Of a stretch of DNA of 16,430 nt, positions 15,795-16,430 are shown one piece after another. Source of the stretch: Entophlyctis helioformis (lineage: Eukaryota; Chytridiomycota; Chytridiomycetes; Chytridiales; Chytriomycetaceae). The notes under the pieces are model-generated. The model was not told the origin of the DNA and ran no database searches. It saw only the letters and a program-made list of their open reading frames with translations. The stretch covers positions 1 through 16,430 of the forward strand of contig JAHLKH010000373.1 in the NCBI GenBank assembly GCA_025526915.1, read 5' to 3'. Position numbers and translations under genes: made by a program. Within the stretch, counting starts at the first letter, position 1. The number at the start of each line of letters is the position of its first letter.

Positions 15795-16430
15795 ATGGTC
15801 TCTGCCCTCCACTCTGCCGTCGCTCTCCTCGCCCTCGCCGGCTCTGCCCTCGCCAGCCCTCTGCCCCAGCGCGGGTGTCTCGACCAAGCTCGTCGATGCT
15901 GCTCGTGTGACCGAGTTACCAACTGTTGCGCAGTACGCCATGGTCGGCTGTGAGTGTCTTTCCAGTCTCTGGCATGGACTGGTGCACGGCCCGCCTGATC
16001 GCTGGACCACTGCCATGATATGCATCCATCCATCGCTCTCTGCTCTCCACCTCTCTCCCATTCCATGCAGACTGCGACCCCATCGTCAACCAGTCGCAGT
16101 GGCCTGCGGTAAGGCCTGTGGCGGTGCAACGGCCGGCACCAGAGTCACCAAGACGTTTGTCCCTTCGGATGCCAAGTTCAAGGCGACCGGCGTCGTGACC
16201 GTCAACGACCGCACCAAGCAGATCGTCGTCATCTTCCGCGGCTCGACCACGGCCGACGACTGGATCGCCAACTTCACTTTGTCCTCGACTTCCCCGACTG
16301 GTTCGAGAACCGCTCGATGGGTGACGGCCAAGCTCGCGATTCCCAAGGACGCCAAGATGCACAAGGGCTTCTCGGTCGACTACGAGCGCACCCGCGCTGT
16401 GATCCAGCCGCCATTGCCAAGGCGGCTGCC
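15795..16430 (+). CDS. Second secreted class-3 lipase, 3'-truncated by the window, several frame breaks
   Basis: The start ATG 15795 gives the signal peptide MVSALHSAVALLALAGSALA, then SPLPQR. Exon 1 ends at 15949. Intron 15950-16070 (GTGAGT..CATGCAG) restores Y-CDPIVNQSQWPA. Conserved parts match lipase 1: VTVNDRTKQIVVIFRGSTTADDW against VTYNQRTKQIVVVFRGSVSVNNW, and MHKGFSVDYERTR against VHKGFQEAY. The GxSxG serine, Asp and His lie past the window end. No long KR-rich propeptide is seen, unlike lipase 1. The frame must change near 15871-15877, 16106-16110 (a GG run), 16276-16282 and 16315-16325 to keep the homologous reading. This is a tandem paralogue of lipase 1, sharing intron position and promoter layout. 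It may be an intact gene in a noisy consensus, or a decaying copy. Confidence 0.75.
15950..16070 (+). other. Intron 1 of lipase 2
   Basis: The 121-nt segment (GTGAGTGTC donor, CCATGCAG acceptor, CT-rich 3' half) splits a Tyr codon as T|AC just before Cys, exactly as in lipase 1. The intron position and phase are shared between the paralogues. Confidence 0.85.

Noticed and set aside
1..16430. Transposon, integron, phage or defence-system genes
   Set aside because: No transposase, reverse transcriptase, integrase, terminal inverted repeats or restriction/toxin-antitoxin-like genes were recognised on either strand.

Overview
This window reads as nuclear DNA of a GC-rich fungus. It has spliceosomal introns of about 55-170 nt with GT..AG ends and CTGAC/CTGAT-type branch sites, secreted class-3 lipases with signal peptides, a eukaryotic elongator tRNA-Met, very short intergenic gaps, and no bacterial operon logic. 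A gene resembling the centriole-associated protein CCDC138, plus an ankyrin protein with 28-residue GCTT..AMD..AA.NGHL..VKWLHENRTE units, points to a flagellated (chytrid-type) fungus. A Rhizophydiales-like chytrid is my best guess; this is inference, not proof.

Layout: 2-886 (+) is the 3' part of an alpha/beta-hydrolase whose nucleophile serine is glycine. 1315-2889 (+) is an ankyrin-repeat gene broken by several frame changes. 2890-3500 holds no recognisable gene. 3532-4794 (-) is an Ala-rich, KR-motif repeat protein whose best coding stretch is split between frames; its 3' end has an intron and AATAAA signal. 4900-7000 is a GC-rich tract full of short tandem duplications without a convincing gene. 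7336-7408 (-) is tRNA-Met(CAT). 7607-7697 carries two identical 31-bp copies that frame a perfect 60-nt intron-like segment. 7960-8502 (-) is an uncharacterised Pro/Gln-rich protein lying head-to-head with, and sharing its start region with, 8474-9587 (+), a LACTB2-type metallo-beta-lactamase-fold gene of three exons. 9685-11138 (+) and 11188-13252 (+) are either two genes or one long gene; the second part is CCDC138-like. 13894-15308 (+) and 15795-end (+) are tandem secreted lipases.

The neighbours do not form a pathway. The two lipases are a local duplication that would act outside the cell on lipid esters; the rest look like unrelated intracellular genes packed closely together. A theme across the window is that many otherwise well-conserved genes (ankyrin, Ala-rich, CCDC138-like, both lipases) change frame by single bases, often in CC or GG runs. 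This looks more like residual consensus indels than like gene decay, and it matters for anyone using ORF-based translations of this region.
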